NCBI GenBank assembly: GCA_036351435.1
Contig: JAZBPA010000138.1
Coordinates: 1 to 7,169 of the forward strand
Direction: 5' to 3'
Source: JAAUQA01 sp036351435
GTDB lineage: Bacteria > Pseudomonadota > Gammaproteobacteria > Competibacterales > Competibacteraceae
Length of the DNA stretch: 7,169 nt
Shown: positions 6,408 through 7,169 of the stretch, one piece after another
Numbering within the stretch: position 1 is the stretch's first letter
How the letters are laid out: each line of letters opens with the position of its first letter
Translations under genes and position numbers: made by a program
The notes under the pieces: model-generated
The model's database searches: none
Told to the model about the DNA's origin: nothing
Seen by the model: the letters and a program-made list of their open reading frames with translations, nothing else

Positions 6408-6895
6408 TGCCCATGTACAAACCGTTAGCGCTGAGCGCCGTAGTGGTTACGCTGGACCAGATAACCAAATGGCTGGCGGAGCAGACGCTGACCTTCCATC
6501 AACCCCTGCCGGTGCTACCCTCGTTCAACTTGACCCTGATGTACAATCGGGGCGCGGCTTTCAGCTTTCTCGCGAGTGCCGGAGGCTGGCAGCGCTGGTT
6601 CTTTGTCGTCCTATCGGCGGTTGTCAGCGTGGTTTTGATGATCTGGATCAGCCGGCTCAAGGTCGGCCAAGGACGCCTAGCAGTGGCGCTTGCGCTAGTT
6701 TTGGGTGGCGCGTTGGGCAATTTGATTGATCGACTGCTGTATGGTCATGTGATCGACTTTATCCAAGTGTATTACGACCGCTGGTATTGGCCGGCTTTCA
6801 ATGTCGCCGATTCTGCCATTACTATCGGGGCATTCCTGCTGATTATCGATCACTTTCTTGAGCAACGTGCTGTTCAACCGGCGAAAGAGCGCTAG
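6407..6895 (+). CDS. lspA: prolipoprotein signal peptidase (signal peptidase II) LspA
   Basis: LspA is the inner-membrane aspartic protease that cleaves signal peptides from diacylated prolipoproteins. The 162 residues are of typical length, with four hydrophobic segments at about 5-22, 63-82, 90-108 and 130-150. Conserved elements are DQITKW (D17), MYNRGAAFSF (N47-F52), GALGNLIDRL (N105, D108, R109), GHVIDFI with Asp117 and FNVADSAI with Asp136. The pair D117/D136 has the same 19-residue spacing as the catalytic dyad D124/D143 of the P. aeruginosa enzyme. The ATG at 6407 shares its A with the ileS TGA; a second in-frame ATG at 6413 is also possible and would shorten the protein by two residues. 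There is no clear Shine-Dalgarno, so translation is probably coupled to ileS. ispH follows after 20 bp, with no fkpB between them. Confidence 0.96.
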   Translation: MPMYKPLALSAVVVTLDQITKWLAEQTLTFHQPLPVLPSFNLTLMYNRGAAFSFLASAGGWQRWFFVVLSAVVSVVLMIWISRLKVGQGRLAVALALVLGGALGNLIDRLLYGHVIDFIQVYYDRWYWPAFNVADSAITIGAFLLIIDHFLEQRAVQPAKER

Positions 6896-6903
6896 CCACC
6901 TTC

Positions 6904-6907
6904 GGAG
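6904..6907 (+). promoter_or_regulatory. Shine-Dalgarno GGAG of ispH
   Basis: GGAG lies eight bases before the ATG at 6916, inside the 20-bp lspA-ispH gap. It supports independent initiation of ispH at that ATG and leaves no room for a separate promoter in the gap. Confidence 0.65.
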
Positions 6908-6915
6908 TATTGATT

Positions 6916-7169
6916 ATGCCTATTCATCTTGCTAACCCACGCGGTTTCTGTGCTGGCGTTGATCGGGCCATCGGCATTGTCGACCGGGCTCTGGACTTGT
7001 TCGGCGCACCAATCTATGTCCGTCACGAAGTGGTACACAATCGTTTCGTCGTGGATGATTTGCGTGCCCGAGGCGCTGTTTTTGTTGAAGAACTGCATGA
7101 AGTACCCGACGGTGCAACAGTCATTTTCAGTGCTCATGGGGTTCCTCAGTCGGTTCGTCAGGATGCGGA
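6916..7169 (+). CDS. ispH: 4-hydroxy-3-methylbut-2-enyl diphosphate reductase IspH, N-terminal part
   Basis: IspH is the iron-sulfur enzyme that converts HMBPP into IPP and DMAPP, the last step of the MEP isoprenoid pathway. The frame is open from ATG 6916 to the window edge: 84 complete codons plus two bases. The protein begins MPIHLANPRGFCAGVDRAIG, with Cys12 as the first cluster ligand, then YVRHEVVHNRFVVD with His41 and IFSAHGVPQSVR with His74. These residue numbers equal those of the E. coli enzyme (C12, H41, H74), so the start is well supported. The full protein is normally about 310-320 residues; the other two cluster cysteines lie beyond the window. The truncation is due to the window edge, not to a mutation. 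It is probably cotranscribed with ileS and lspA, and its products feed undecaprenyl phosphate synthesis, the carrier of MurJ's substrate. Confidence 0.96.
   Translation, partial: MPIHLANPRGFCAGVDRAIGIVDRALDLFGAPIYVRHEVVHNRFVVDDLRARGAVFVEELHEVPDGATVIFSAHGVPQSVRQDA

Noticed and set aside
6226..6729. Plus-strand 167-codon ORF spanning the ileS-lspA junction
   Set aside because: It overlaps the intact zinc-binding end of IleS and the catalytic-motif-bearing lspA in another frame, with no recognisable domain; it is a shadow.
6892..7137. Minus-strand ORFs opposite ispH (81 and 61 codons)
   Set aside because: They are antisense to a coding sequence whose residues C12, H41 and H74 match IspH exactly; no independent support.

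Overview
The window is an ordinary stretch of proteobacterial chromosome, most likely gammaproteobacterial (a betaproteobacterium is not excluded). It carries a conserved housekeeping cluster on the + strand: murJ, ribF, ileS, lspA and the start of ispH. I base the lineage on how closely IleS, RibF, MurJ and the IspH N-terminus match the E. coli proteins as I remember them in motif spacing and length, and on the gene order. I see no phage, insertion sequence, CRISPR, tRNA or rRNA signature.

Layout. Positions 1-132 hold no gene I can assign, only an open minus-strand frame running off the edge. Positions 133-819 (minus strand) encode a stand-alone HD-GYP domain protein, a probable cyclic-di-GMP phosphodiesterase. 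A 145-bp divergent gap separates it from murJ (965-2503), the lipid II flippase. A 70-bp gap containing a perfect TATAAT leads to ribF (2574-3515, FAD synthetase/riboflavin kinase). A 54-bp gap with a small hairpin and a Shine-Dalgarno sequence leads to ileS (3570-6407, GTG start). lspA (6407-6895) overlaps the ileS stop codon by one base. ispH (6916 to the window end) follows 20 bp after lspA and is cut by the edge after 84 codons.

How the genes relate. MurJ moves lipid II across the inner membrane for peptidoglycan synthesis. RibF makes FMN and FAD. IleS charges tRNA-Ile. LspA removes signal peptides from prolipoproteins. IspH carries out the last step of the MEP isoprenoid pathway, which supplies the undecaprenyl carrier of lipid II. 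The tight spacing from ileS to ispH suggests one transcript, with ribF probably first under its own promoter. The HD-GYP gene is divergent and probably not functionally part of this set.

I do not find a novel system here. The points most worth a second look are an out-of-frame eight-codon ATG reading frame, rich in isoleucine codons, overlapping the GTG start of ileS; the absence of fkpB between lspA and ispH; the unresolved start of the HD-GYP gene, with a perfect 7-1-7 palindrome between its two candidate starts; and the HD-GYP gene in a position often held by rpsT.
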